From NCBI RefSeq assembly GCF_002975405.1, contig NZ_PCPS01000002.1:744001-808000 (forward strand): a stretch of DNA of 64,000 bases, read 5' to 3'. The translations under genes and the position numbers were made by a program. Each line of letters begins with the position of its first letter. Position 1 is the first letter of the stretch. The notes under the pieces were generated by a model. The model was not told the origin of the DNA. It did no database searches and saw only the letters and a program-made list of their open reading frames with translations. This stretch comes from Arthrobacter sp. MYb229. Its GTDB lineage: Bacteria; Actinomycetota; Actinomycetes; Actinomycetales; Micrococcaceae. Positions 7,498 to 16,796 of the stretch are shown piece after piece.

Positions 7498-9444
7498 CTA
7501 TTCGCCGCTGCAGCCGGTGGGGGTGCAATGGCCTGTCGCCGAAGCCGGCAGATTCAGGGTTGGATTCTGGTCGAAGAATCCATGGGGCTTGAGTTTGAAG
7601 CCCGTGGTGTCAACCGGCATGATCGGCCAATCTTCGGGACGGGGGAAGTGCGTGAGCCCGAATGAGTGCCACAGCACCAGATCCTGGCCATCGATATCCC
7701 GATCCTGCGCGGCGTATGCGGGAAGGCCCGCTCCGCCGGGATGCTGGTTGACGAAGTCTCCGGCGGCGTAGAGCTCGTTTTCCGCGAAGCGGGTGACCCA
7801 CAGGTGGTGGCGGGCAAAGGCGGCGCGTGCGGCGATGGAGGAGTCCTCGGCCATGGCCAGGGTGGGGGCGCCTTCGGGGTAGAGGGTGTAGCCGACCGGC
7901 TCGTCCATCTGGTTCAGCGATTCCGGGTTGCTGATATGCCAAACCCTGCCCACGCTGCCGTCCGCGTCGCGGATGGCAGCGGTTTCGGAGCCCAGCACCT
8001 TCCGGGTTTGGGTGAACGCATTGCCGTGCGGATTGCCGGGCCCCTTGGGCAGGCGCTTCAGATCCAGCTCCTCCACGCGGTTGGTGGCCCCGTCGATCAT
8101 CATGTCCATGCGGGCGCTGAACAGGTGCTGGTGGTAAGGAGCGCCGAGGCCCGGCGCGATCTCCGAGGCATATTCGTAGCCCTTGTGCGGCAGCGCGGCG
8201 GTGAAGACGATGCCGGTGGCCTTGGCCTCGAACTCGATCGTGCCATCCAGATAGAGGTACCAGTAGAAGCCGTAGTCGTAGTTCCCCACGGTGGTGAAGA
8301 AGGAAACTACCAGGCGCCGGTTGCGGCGCACCTCGTTGGATCCGGCCCACTCGTCGGTGTGCTTCCACGCGATCCCGGCGTCTTCCTCGTGGATGCAGAT
8401 GCCATTGGGAATGGTCCGTGGATTGCCGAAGTCATCGGCCACCACGGGGGAGAGGTAGGTGATCTCGCCCAGGCAGTCGCAGCCGAGCTGCAACGAGTTC
8501 GCATCGCGGCCGACCAGGTATTCGCCTGAATCGAAGTAGTTCTGCCAGCTGCGGTAGGGCGCCGGGTCCCCGTAGGGGACGACCATTTCGGAGATGGCGG
8601 CCCGGTGCATCACCGGACGTCGCCGGCCGTCGAAGGTGTGGTGCAGCTGGTGCAGGACAAGTCCCTCGCGGGCGTCGAAGCCCACGCGCAGGTCCCAGCC
8701 TAGCCAGGACAGGTGGTTTCCCTCGAGGGTGAAGCTGGCGCCTTCGGGCTGGATGACCTCGATCGGCTTGAGGTCGGTGCGCAGCTCACCCTGAATTGCC
8801 GGATCGGTGTAGTTGCCGTTGACCTCCGGCACCGGGACCGGGCCGTCATCGATCAGGTGGTTCACGCGCCGGTTCTCCACGTCAACGAAGGCGACCAATC
8901 CGTCGATCGGGTGTGCCCAGGCGTGGTCCCCGGGATGGTCCTGGCGGAACCCCAGGCCGCGCAGCAGGCGCTTGCCGGTTTCGTTCTCGTACTCGAAGAC
9001 CCCTGCGGACAAGGGGGCAACCCGGACCTGCTCGGAGGTCAGCCCGCGGGAAGCCAATGCGGCGATCCACTGCTCATCCGCGGCCAGGATTTCCTCGATG
9101 ATCTCGAACTCTTCGAGCAGCACCGGCATTTGTCCATCCACCGCGGGGTCGAGCTCGCGCTTGGTGAGTACGGCCCGGCTGTCGAGGGACAGGGTGATGT
9201 CGAGGGAGCGGGATAGCGCGGCATCCCAGAGCATCACCCGGACACGGCGGTCAATATCGCTGGACGGGACTGGATACAGGGCTTCCTTGGCAGGTTCAAG
9301 CAGACCCACATAGGCGAACCTGGTCGAATCCAGCACCAGGCCTGCACCTTCCAATATGGCGCGAGTTGCCTGGTATTCGTCGGCTGTGAGCTGTTCCAGG
9401 GGATGCGCGGGGCGCGTCACTGCGCGATCGCTTTGGAGTGTCAT
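7498..9444 (-). CDS. Copper-containing primary-amine oxidase
   Basis: Oxidises primary amines (tyramine, phenylethylamine or histamine type) to aldehyde, ammonia and hydrogen peroxide, using copper and a self-made topaquinone. In this 648-residue protein the topaquinone precursor is Tyr389 in TTVGNYDYG, the catalytic base is Asp305 in NYFDSGEYL, and the copper ligands are His438, His440 (APYHQHLF) and His599 ([10 protein letters not shown]). Every one is offset by 7 from the Arthrobacter globiformis phenylethylamine oxidase. No signal peptide is seen, so it is cytoplasmic. The divergent aldehyde dehydrogenase would take the aldehyde product. Confidence 0.95.
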   Translation of the reverse strand: MTLQSDRAVTRPAHPLEQLTADEYQATRAILEGAGLVLDSTRFAYVGLLEPAKEALYPVPSSDIDRRVRVMLWDAALSRSLDITLSLDSRAVLTKRELDPAVDGQMPVLLEEFEIIEEILAADEQWIAALASRGLTSEQVRVAPLSAGVFEYENETGKRLLRGLGFRQDHPGDHAWAHPIDGLVAFVDVENRRVNHLIDDGPVPVPEVNGNYTDPAIQGELRTDLKPIEVIQPEGASFTLEGNHLSWLGWDLRVGFDAREGLVLHQLHHTFDGRRRPVMHRAAISEMVVPYGDPAPYRSWQNYFDSGEYLVGRDANSLQLGCDCLGEITYLSPVVADDFGNPRTIPNGICIHEEDAGIAWKHTDEWAGSNEVRRNRRLVVSFFTTVGNYDYGFYWYLYLDGTIEFEAKATGIVFTAALPHKGYEYASEIAPGLGAPYHQHLFSARMDMMIDGATNRVEELDLKRLPKGPGNPHGNAFTQTRKVLGSETAAIRDADGSVGRVWHISNPESLNQMDEPVGYTLYPEGAPTLAMAEDSSIAARAAFARHHLWVTRFAENELYAAGDFVNQHPGGAGLPAYAAQDRDIDGQDLVLWHSFGLTHFPRPEDWPIMPVDTTGFKLKPHGFFDQNPTLNLPASATGHCTPTGCSGE

Positions 9445-9470
9445 GGGGCTTCCTTAATGCATGGTTTTGA

Positions 9471-9489
9471 TGATACAACTGTTCAATCA
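9471..9489. promoter_or_regulatory. Candidate TetR operator between amine oxidase and its divergent operon
   Basis: TGATACAACTGTTCAATCA is a near-palindrome (seven of nine pairs, pattern TGATNNAACNGTTNNATCA). It lies 27 bases before the oxidase start and upstream of the divergent membrane protein and aldehyde dehydrogenase genes. Confidence 0.5.
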
Positions 9490-9579
9490 ACAATTTTATG
9501 TTACCCAAGTCACCCCCCTCTCGTAAAGGGGTGTCTTGAAAAGAATCAGCCACCTGCCCGGAGAAGTCGAGATCCGAAC

Positions 9580-10044
9580 ATGGACCCAAAAAACAAGAGC
9601 TCGAAAACGCTGTGCGCGCTGCGCTATTTGCTGAGCATCGTGGTGCTCGCGGTTTCGACCGCGCATGTGCTCGCCGCGTTTCAGGGGCCCAAGTCCATGT
9701 TTTTGGCCATGAGCGCGATGGGGGTCCTGTGCCTGGTTTGCCTGCCGCATCTCGTGTCGGCGACCTGCGAAATCGAGAAGTCGACGCTTCAGGTCATGCT
9801 CATGTCCGCTGCAATGGCAGTGGCCCATTTGCTCTGGATCAGCATGTCCGGCCACCAGGGGCACGGGCAGGCGCATGGGCACGTCGCCGATCGGCTCTCC
9901 CCGCTTGCGGCAGACGCTGCCGGGCAGCACTCCGCCACGATGCTTGGCCTGATTGCCCTCGAACTTGCGACGTTGGCGGTGGCATCCATCGTGTTGCGCG
10001 CCAGCCGTGCACTGCGCAATCAACCAGCTCTGCCAGTCAATTAA
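9580..10044 (+). CDS. Small His-rich membrane protein of unknown function
   Basis: 154 residues with about four membrane segments. Between the third and fourth lies a histidine-rich stretch, SGHQGHGQAHGHVADR. No family is recognised. The ATG at 9580 has GGAGAAG some 14-20 bases upstream; the open frame runs further upstream to 9403 without coding character. It is the first gene of the operon divergent from the copper amine oxidase and precedes the aldehyde dehydrogenase by 44 bases. The His-rich loop and the neighbour suggest, without proving, a role in copper handling for the oxidase. Confidence 0.7.
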   Translation: MDPKNKSSKTLCALRYLLSIVVLAVSTAHVLAAFQGPKSMFLAMSAMGVLCLVCLPHLVSATCEIEKSTLQVMLMSAAMAVAHLLWISMSGHQGHGQAHGHVADRLSPLAADAAGQHSATMLGLIALELATLAVASIVLRASRALRNQPALPVN

Positions 10045-10088
10045 CCTGTCACCCAACCAACCCAGATACCCAACCAATGGAGATCAAC

Positions 10089-11576
10089 ATGAGAAACCAA
10101 ACCCTTTCCTCCTGGGATGCCGCCGCAAATGCCCTGCGAATCGACGGGCGCGCCTTCATCGGCGGGCGGCGCCAGGAGGCCTCGTCGGGAATCCAGCGAC
10201 TGACCACCAGCCCTATCGACAACCGTGAGCTGGCCTTGCTGAGCTCGTGCGGCCAAGAGGAGGTCGATTTGGCTGTTTCTGCCGCCCGGCGTTCATTCCC
10301 GGCGTGGTCGCGTTCGGGGGCGGAGAGCAGGAAGGCTGTGCTTCTGGCCTGGGCGGACCTCATGGAAGCGCAGGCCGAGGAATTGGCCCTGCTTGAGAGC
10401 CTCGACAGCGGCAAGCCGATCCTGCAGACCAGCACGGTGGACGTTCCCGGCGCCATCTCCACCCTGCGCTGGTATGCCGAGGCCATCGACAAGCAATCCG
10501 GGGAATTGCCTGCTGTTCCGCCGGGAGCCACGGCACTGGTGACGCGCGAGCCGCTGGGTGTGGTGGCGGCCATCGTGCCGTGGAACTATCCGCTGGAAAT
10601 TGCCATGTGGAAGCTGGCGCCAGCGCTGGCAGCCGGGAACTCGGTGGTCTTGAAGCCCGCGGAGCAGACGTCGTTGAGTATCTTGCGTACCGCGGAGCTG
10701 GCGGCCGAAGCGGGGGTGCCCGATGGTGTGTTGAGCGTGCTAACCGGCTCTGGGCGAGAAGTGGGTTCGGCGCTAGCCCTGCACATGGATGTTGACGCCC
10801 TGGCCTTCACCGGCTCGACCGCCGTTTCGCGGACGCTGCTTGAAGCCTCGGGGCAGAGCAATCTCAAGCGTTTGAGCCTGGAGGCGGGTGGCAAAAGTTC
10901 CAATCTGATTTTTGCAGACACCGCCGATCTGGCGGCGGCCGCCGAGAAAGCTGCTTTCGGTGCTTTTTATAATCAGGGCCAGGTGTGTTCGGCAAATTCT
11001 CGGATTCTGGTCCAGCGGTCGGTCCATGATGAGTTCGCCGAGTTGCTCGAGCAGGCGACAAAAGCCTACCTGCCGGCCGACCCGCTGGCTGGGGTAGGCG
11101 GAAATGGGGCACTGATTTCAAGTGCGCACACGGATTCGGTCGAGGCGTGGATCGACCGCGGACGCAAAGAATCCGCAGTACTTTTCGGCGGGCGCAGGTT
11201 GGAGATACGCGGGTCAAGCGCGTATTTGGAGCCGACGGTGCTAGGCGGGCTGGATTCCGCGCATGACGTGCACCGGGAAGAGATTTTCGGGCCCGTGGCT
11301 GTGCTCCAATCCTTCGATACGGAAGCGGAAGCGATTGCCATGGCCAATGCCACCGATTATGGGCTGGCCGCTTCAGTGTGGACCGCCGATCTTGGACGTG
11401 CGCACCGGGTAGCTACGGAACTGGTGGCCGGTACGGTTTCCGTCAACACGGTTGACGCGCTGGGCAATACCACGCCGTTCGGAGGCTTTAAGCAGTCAGG
11501 GTTCGGGCGTGATCTTTCGCTGCACGCATTCGATAACTACACGGCCGCCAAGACCACCTGGATCCAATTCGGCTAA
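10089..11576 (+). CDS. Aldehyde dehydrogenase (aminobutyraldehyde/phenylacetaldehyde type)
   Basis: A 495-residue NAD(P)-dependent aldehyde dehydrogenase. PWNYPLEIAMWKLAPALAAG, the FTGS cofactor motif, the general-base Glu in LSLEAGGKSSN and the nucleophilic Cys in NQGQVCSANSR are all present, as is the C-terminal PFGGFKQSGFGRD. GGAG lies six bases before the ATG at 10089; an in-frame ATG at 10077 is the alternative. It is divergent from the copper amine oxidase, so it probably oxidises the aldehyde made by that enzyme to the acid. The closest families act on gamma-aminobutyraldehyde or betaine aldehyde; specificity is open. Confidence 0.88.
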   Translation: MRNQTLSSWDAAANALRIDGRAFIGGRRQEASSGIQRLTTSPIDNRELALLSSCGQEEVDLAVSAARRSFPAWSRSGAESRKAVLLAWADLMEAQAEELALLESLDSGKPILQTSTVDVPGAISTLRWYAEAIDKQSGELPAVPPGATALVTREPLGVVAAIVPWNYPLEIAMWKLAPALAAGNSVVLKPAEQTSLSILRTAELAAEAGVPDGVLSVLTGSGREVGSALALHMDVDALAFTGSTAVSRTLLEASGQSNLKRLSLEAGGKSSNLIFADTADLAAAAEKAAFGAFYNQGQVCSANSRILVQRSVHDEFAELLEQATKAYLPADPLAGVGGNGALISSAHTDSVEAWIDRGRKESAVLFGGRRLEIRGSSAYLEPTVLGGLDSAHDVHREEIFGPVAVLQSFDTEAEAIAMANATDYGLAASVWTADLGRAHRVATELVAGTVSVNTVDALGNTTPFGGFKQSGFGRDLSLHAFDNYTAAKTTWIQFG

Positions 11577-11610
11577 GCCTGTTGGTGCGGTAACCCCGAC
11601 CGGAGAGGCT

Positions 11611-11629
11611 GCATCTATTATTCAGATGA
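11611..11629. promoter_or_regulatory. Degenerate LysR-type site upstream of the NCS1 operon
   Basis: GCATCTATTATTCAGATGA matches GCATCTGATATTCAGATGC at 5840 in 16 of 19 positions and keeps the T-N11-A spacing. It lies 115 bases before the NCS1 permease and overlaps the long inverted repeat at 11626-11668. Confidence 0.35.
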
Positions 11630-11668
11630 CCCGCATCACACGAAACTTCTTTACGTGATGCGGGTCAT
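11626..11668. terminator. Perfect 14-bp inverted repeat downstream of aldehyde dehydrogenase
   Basis: ATGACCCGCATCAC pairs exactly with 11655-11668 across a 15-nt loop. There is no clear T-run on either side, so it could be a factor-dependent or weak terminator, or a protein-binding site for the NCS1 gene downstream. Confidence 0.5.
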
Positions 11669-11743
11669 AGCTTTAGCGTTGACCTAAGTTCACACCCCCG
11701 GTGCCGAGTTTGTTGCACGTTGCCGCTCCCAGTCAGGAATGCC

Positions 11744-13165
11744 ATGAGTACTCACAACTACTCCCAGTTATTTGAAATTGAGCAGGAATCCATCGCGCCC
11801 ATCCCTGAAAATGCCAGGCACGGCAAGGCAAAAGACCTGTTCACCATCTGGTTTGGCATGAACATGACGCCATTGACGGTAGTCACCGGCGCCACCGCCA
11901 CGACGTTGCTGGGCCTTCCGCTGCTTGGCTCGCTTATTGCGATCCTGCTGGGCCACGCGCTGGGCGGTGTCGGCATGGCTTTGCACGCCGCGCAGGGACC
12001 GGTGCTAGGCGTACCTCAGATGCTGCAGGCACGCGGGCAGTTCGGTTCCAAAGGTGCCAGCCTGATCGTGGCAGTGGCAATCCTGATGTTCGTGGGCTAC
12101 TTTTCGTCGAATCTCATTGTTTCTTCGGAATCGATTATGACGCTCCTGCCGGGCGCCAACAAGACGTTCTTGATTGTCGCCTGTGCAGCTCTAAGCTTTG
12201 TAATCGCCGCATTCGGCTACAACTTAGTTCGAAAGGTAACTCAGCTAGGCGCGGTCATCGTTGGCGGCCTAGTTGTGGTTTCCTTTATTGCCCTATTCCT
12301 GAACGGGGACTTTTGGGGCAACATATCCGCCGGAGCATTCACCTGGCCCGGGTTTTTCGCCATGCTGGCCATTGGCATCGTCTGGCAGCTGACTTACGCG
12401 CCGTACGTTTCGGACTATTCCCGCTATATGCCCGCCAGCTCGGGCACCAAGGGTGCGTTCTGGGGCACCTATCTCGGCTGCGTTATCTCCAGCGCGCTAC
12501 TTATGGTGCTCGGCGCGGGCGTCGGACTGGCGGTCAATGGCGTCGATGCGATGGCGGGCCTGCATGGAATCCTGGGTCCGGTTTTGGGCGCGCTGGTCCT
12601 GATCGGTTTTGCCCTTGTTGCTGCGTCGGGAAACGCCGTGAACGCATATTGCAGCGCGCTGTGCGCCTTGACGCTGGTCGAGACGTTCCGCACCGGCTGG
12701 CATCCGGGAGTCAAGGCCCGCCTGATGACTTCGACCATCCTGCATGTGCTCGGGGTCGGCTTGGCGGTGACGGCCGCCAGCAGTTTCGCTTCGTCCTACT
12801 TCAGTTTCCTGAGCGTACTGCTCTACGTGTTGATCCCATGGTCTGCCGTAAATCTGGTGGACTACTACATCATCCGCCATGGCTCCTACGCGGTCTCGGA
12901 ATTCTACGCTGCGGACGGTGGACGCTACGGCGCATGGAATACCGGAGCGTTGCTGGTATTTGCCGTCGGAGTGGCGGCCCAGATCCCCTTTATGGCGACG
13001 GCCTTCTACACCGGCCCGCTAGCGGCAGCATTGAACGGCATCGATATCGCATGGTTTATCGGCTTGACCGTCAGCTCGGTCGTTTATGTGGCAGTAGCCC
13101 GTTTTGCTCCCGCTCTGGTGCGTTTGGACAACAACACCGAGCCCACCAACTCCCTTCGAAAGTAG
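11744..13165 (+). CDS. NCS1-family cytosine/purine permease
   Basis: A 473-residue, 12-TM transporter of the nucleobase:cation symporter-1 family (cytosine, allantoin, hydantoin). The N-terminal IEQESIAPIPENARHGKAKD block followed by IWFGMNMTPLTVVTGA is typical, as is YAPYVSDYSRYMP in the middle. The start at MSTHNYS is preceded by AGGA. It lies 6 bases before a YtcJ-like amidohydrolase, so it probably imports that enzyme's substrate, a cyclic amide or other N-heterocycle. The substrate is not decidable. Confidence 0.88.
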   Translation: MSTHNYSQLFEIEQESIAPIPENARHGKAKDLFTIWFGMNMTPLTVVTGATATTLLGLPLLGSLIAILLGHALGGVGMALHAAQGPVLGVPQMLQARGQFGSKGASLIVAVAILMFVGYFSSNLIVSSESIMTLLPGANKTFLIVACAALSFVIAAFGYNLVRKVTQLGAVIVGGLVVVSFIALFLNGDFWGNISAGAFTWPGFFAMLAIGIVWQLTYAPYVSDYSRYMPASSGTKGAFWGTYLGCVISSALLMVLGAGVGLAVNGVDAMAGLHGILGPVLGALVLIGFALVAASGNAVNAYCSALCALTLVETFRTGWHPGVKARLMTSTILHVLGVGLAVTAASSFASSYFSFLSVLLYVLIPWSAVNLVDYYIIRHGSYAVSEFYAADGGRYGAWNTGALLVFAVGVAAQIPFMATAFYTGPLAAALNGIDIAWFIGLTVSSVVYVAVARFAPALVRLDNNTEPTNSLRK

Positions 13166-13171
13166 GCAGTC

Positions 13172-14821
13172 ATGACATACGCAGATCTGCTGTTCGCCAA
13201 CGGACCAGTTTTGACAATGGACACCGCCAACCCCCGGAGCCATGCGCTGGCGGTGAAGGATGGACGGATCCTAGCGCTGGGCGATCGAGCCCTCGGTCTT
13301 CGCGGTCCCGGAACACAGGTCATAGACCTTTCCGGAAAAGCACTGCTCCCTGGCTTCCAAGACGCCCACGTGCACCCGCTCATGGGCGGGCTGCAGATGG
13401 TGGCTTGCGACCTTTCTGAAGTGCATTCATTGTCAGAGTACCGAAGGATCATCGCAAATTATGCCCGCACGCATGCGGAACAAGACTGGATTGAAGGCGC
13501 CGGCTGGTATGGAGACGTCTTCGACGGTGGATTCCCGCACCGAGACTTGCTCGACGAGTTAGTCCCGGACCGCCCCGCCTATTTTCTGAGTCATGATGGA
13601 CACGGAGCGTGGGTCAATACCAGAGCCCTGGAATTGGCAGGGATCACCGATTCAACGCCTCACCCCGATGGGGGAATCATTGCCAGGGAAGAAAACGGCC
13701 GTGCGACCGGCATGCTCATTGAACACGCCGCCGATTTGGTGTCCAGAATGCTCCCGGCACCGGATAAATCCCATATTAGAAATGCCTTGCTAGAGGCGCA
13801 GAAGTTCATGCATTCCAAAGGGATCACCGCTTGGCAGGATGCCGCGGTGGGAGAGGCCCTCGGTTCCCCGGATGCTTTTGAGCACTATCTGGCATTGGAC
13901 GAACAAGGACTTCTGACCGCGACCGTGACCGGGGCGCTTTGGTGGCATCGCGAACAAGGACTGGAACAACTTGAGTTGTTCCGGGACCGGCGTTCCCGAG
14001 CTCGGGGCAGGTTCCGGGCATCGGCGGTCAAACTCATGCTGGATGGAGTGTGTGAAAATCTGACGGCCGCGATGACGCGTCCCTACGTGGGGCACCCGCA
14101 GCAGCGGGGAATGACGTTGATCGAGCCAGAAGTGCTGTGCGACATCACCCGATCGCTGGATGCCGAAGGGTTTGATCTGCATCTTCACGCGGTGGGCGAC
14201 CAGGCGGTTCGGGACAGCCTTTCGGCGTTGGAACTGCAGGCTAGGACGGGGTGGGATCCACGGCACCAGATAGCGCATCTGGATATCATCGACGCGGGCG
14301 ACATTGCGCAGTTCTCCCGGGTTGGGGCCATCGCCAATATCCAGCCGTTGTGGGCCCGGCAGGACCCGGTGCTGACGGAGACAAAACTTCCCTATCTCGA
14401 TTCAGCTCACCAAAGCATGCACTTTGCCTTCCAATCCCTTCACGAGGCGGGCGTGCCGCTGGCTATGGGCAGCGACTGGCCTGTTTCGAGCCCGGATCCG
14501 ATGTGGGGAGTCCATTCGGCGGTGAATCGTACGGCACCACCAGCCGATCCGCATGCCAAAGATGAACGATCGCAAAACAGCCCCCTGCTCGGGCACGAAG
14601 CTATTGCCCTGGATGCGGCCTTGCATGCGGCAACCGCCGGTGCTGCATTTGCCAACAGGCTTGATCAGGATCGTGGAACGCTTCGCGAGGGCATGATCGC
14701 CGATCTTGCCGTCCTGGAGGCTGACCCCTATGCCGTGCCCGCCCGCGCTCTCGGCGATTTAGCGGTTGAACGAACGTATGTGGATGGGGTGCTGATCTTC
14801 CATCGGGCAACTAGCGAATAA
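13172..14821 (+). CDS. Amidohydrolase 3 (YtcJ-like) metal-dependent hydrolase
   Basis: 549 residues. It has the short N-terminal beta domain (ADLLFANGPVLTMD), the first metal motif LPGFQDAHVHP, later histidines HLHAVGDQAV and QIAHLDIID, and the C-terminal Asp in MGSDWPVSSPDP. That order is diagnostic of the TIM-barrel amidohydrolase superfamily, YtcJ group. Members hydrolyse exocyclic N-acyl or formamide-like bonds and most are uncharacterised. It follows an NCS1 permease by 6 bases and precedes an APC permease, so the three probably form an import-and-hydrolysis operon. A second YtcJ-like gene lies at 42046. Confidence 0.85.
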   Translation: MTYADLLFANGPVLTMDTANPRSHALAVKDGRILALGDRALGLRGPGTQVIDLSGKALLPGFQDAHVHPLMGGLQMVACDLSEVHSLSEYRRIIANYARTHAEQDWIEGAGWYGDVFDGGFPHRDLLDELVPDRPAYFLSHDGHGAWVNTRALELAGITDSTPHPDGGIIAREENGRATGMLIEHAADLVSRMLPAPDKSHIRNALLEAQKFMHSKGITAWQDAAVGEALGSPDAFEHYLALDEQGLLTATVTGALWWHREQGLEQLELFRDRRSRARGRFRASAVKLMLDGVCENLTAAMTRPYVGHPQQRGMTLIEPEVLCDITRSLDAEGFDLHLHAVGDQAVRDSLSALELQARTGWDPRHQIAHLDIIDAGDIAQFSRVGAIANIQPLWARQDPVLTETKLPYLDSAHQSMHFAFQSLHEAGVPLAMGSDWPVSSPDPMWGVHSAVNRTAPPADPHAKDERSQNSPLLGHEAIALDAALHAATAGAAFANRLDQDRGTLREGMIADLAVLEADPYAVPARALGDLAVERTYVDGVLIFHRATSE

Positions 14822-14950
14822 ATTCTTAATCCAGTTTTTGATGTTTTTCAAACTAGCGGCAACGCAGATCTAGAACCAATTCCTAGATCGTGTCATTTCT
14901 CGGTCCCAGCGACCGCAAATTCCACAATCAGTTACGACAGAGGACTGAGC

Positions 14951-16474
14951 ATGAAAAATTCCGAATCGTCCACGTTTCTTGCACAGGAGCAGAGCAAGCA
15001 TCTGCAAAAATCCCTAGGCAGAATGGACATTCTCCTGCTGGTGGTTGCAGCAGTTATCTCCATTGAAGTCTTGGGCCAGGTCTCCGGTTTTGGAGGTGAG
15101 ACGTTTACCTGGACGTTGGTTCTCGCTATTACCTTCATGATTCCCTACGGGCTGATCTTTGCGGAGACTGGCGGTGCCTTCACCGAGGAGGGTGGCGTTT
15201 ATGTCTGGACGAAGATGGCCTTTGGCCGAGTAGTTGCGGCCATCGCTTCCCTCTTCACTTGGGTGACTCAGCCGGTATGGGTTGGCGGTGCGATGGCATT
15301 CGTTGCCGTGGAAACCTGGTCGGAGTACGTGGGGCACATTGAGGCTGGTGGGGTGGGCGATTATCTATTCAAGCTCGGGTTCATCTGGATCACGGTCACC
15401 TCGGCGGTTATCAGCCTCAAGCATGGCAAATGGCTGCCATCGCTTGGAGCGATACTCAAGATCCTCTTCCTTTTCTGCTTCTTGGTGGTAACCGCAATCT
15501 ATGGATTCAAGAATGGATTTAACGGTCTGAACCTGGGGTTCTTCTCGCCGACGATGGCCGGCTTCCTCGGGGTCACCCCCTTGCTGCTTTTCTCGTTCCT
15601 TGGCTTTGAATCGGGGAACAGCGCCGCAGGGGAGATGAAAAATCCTGCCAAGGATGTTCCGGTCTCTATCGCCCGCACATCCATGCTCGCAGCCGCGAGT
15701 TACTTGTTACCTGTCTTAGCTATTTTGCTGGTCGTTCCGCTGGACGAAATTACCGGTATCGGCGGACTCTTCGGGGCAATTGCGACGGTCTTCACGGTGT
15801 TCGGACCGGCCGCCGATGCCATGCTCGCGTTGTTTGCCATCGTATTCTGCTTTGTCCTGGTTTCGCAGGGCGCCGCCTGGATGATCATCAGCGACCGGAT
15901 GCAGGCCATGGCTGCTGCGGATGGGTCGTTCTTCGGTGGATTCTTCGGGCACTTCAATCCAAAACTCGGTACTCCAATCCGAGTTAATACTCTTTCGGGT
16001 GTAGTCGCTACCATCTTCATGCTTGCCGCAATGCAGATGTCAGGATCAAACGGGGCGATGTTCGGAGTGGTCCTGACCATCTCGATTTCGACGTTCCTCC
16101 TGAGCTATTTGATTGCGATTCCCGCCGTGGTGATGCTCCGGTTCAAGTACCCCTCGGTAGTACGCCCCTTTAGAGTTCCAGTTTCAAACTCAACGTTTGC
16201 GGTGCTCGGGGGTATCTGTTTCGCATGGATCCTCATCGGTTCCTGGATCGCCGTATTCCCAGGCAGCCTGGAATATGCCTTTGGCATGGACTATGACTTC
16301 GAAGCGATCTGGGGCCTTTCATGGAGCCAGTTTGAGTCGTTTGCGCTAGGCACCTTGGCCAGCATCCTCGCGCTGGGCATCGTCGGATATATTCTCGGCA
16401 GAAAAGTCCGCGAAGAAGAGCGAACCGAGGTGGACGCAATGGCGCCTCCGGAAGTTTCCGTTTCTCATAAATAA
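14951..16474 (+). CDS. APC-family amino acid permease
   Basis: A 507-residue, 12-TM amino acid/polyamine/organocation transporter. The TM1 region (LLVVAAVISIEVLGQVSG) has the helix break, LIFAETGGAFTEEGGVYVWT fits TM2, and LFSFLGFESGNSAAGEMKNP is the family segment in TM6-7. It lies 129 bases after the YtcJ-like gene. It could export or import the amine or amino acid made by the amidohydrolase; substrate unknown. A long hairpin closes the operon. Confidence 0.85.
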   Translation: MKNSESSTFLAQEQSKHLQKSLGRMDILLLVVAAVISIEVLGQVSGFGGETFTWTLVLAITFMIPYGLIFAETGGAFTEEGGVYVWTKMAFGRVVAAIASLFTWVTQPVWVGGAMAFVAVETWSEYVGHIEAGGVGDYLFKLGFIWITVTSAVISLKHGKWLPSLGAILKILFLFCFLVVTAIYGFKNGFNGLNLGFFSPTMAGFLGVTPLLLFSFLGFESGNSAAGEMKNPAKDVPVSIARTSMLAAASYLLPVLAILLVVPLDEITGIGGLFGAIATVFTVFGPAADAMLALFAIVFCFVLVSQGAAWMIISDRMQAMAAADGSFFGGFFGHFNPKLGTPIRVNTLSGVVATIFMLAAMQMSGSNGAMFGVVLTISISTFLLSYLIAIPAVVMLRFKYPSVVRPFRVPVSNSTFAVLGGICFAWILIGSWIAVFPGSLEYAFGMDYDFEAIWGLSWSQFESFALGTLASILALGIVGYILGRKVREEERTEVDAMAPPEVSVSHK

Positions 16475-16498
16475 GCATCAATTGCTATCTACGAGGCC

Positions 16499-16542
16499 GC
16501 CCGAGCAAGGGCGAATGGAAAATCATTCACCCTTGCTCGGGC
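16499..16542 (+). terminator. Strong hairpin after APC permease
   Basis: A 19-bp stem with one G-T type mismatch (GCCCGAGCAAGGGCGAATG and partner) and a 6-nt loop, 25 bases after the stop. No T-run follows. The rest of 16475-16796 holds no supported gene; a stop-free stretch of about 40 codons ends at 16720 without a start codon and may be a gene remnant. Confidence 0.6.
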
Positions 16543-16796
16543 ACCAAGTACGTGGGTGGTTCTCCGGTTGCCAAGACCTTCTATCGGTGGACTCCTAGTT
16601 CCCGGAGGTTTTCAGCTGAGGCAACGGGTTGATCGTCGGCTGCTGGAGCAGCTCGAAACCCCCAGTGCAGGTTGCGTTGCCGAGCTAGCCGAGGCCTTGG
16701 CGAACTACGCCGAATCGTGAATTCCAATGAGCAAGTGCCGCTGATTAATCACCGAAAGTCCACCTCGCGTTTAACCTGAAACCGTGGGTATCGGGC

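Noticed and set aside
9612-10088. N-terminal extension of the aldehyde dehydrogenase frame
   Set aside because: The extension overlaps the His-rich membrane protein in another frame, and a good ribosome site precedes 10089.
16600-16720. Stop-free stretch encoding an LRQRVDRRLLEQLE-like segment
   Set aside because: No start codon or ribosome site and no family match; kept only as a possible remnant in the note on 16475-16796.
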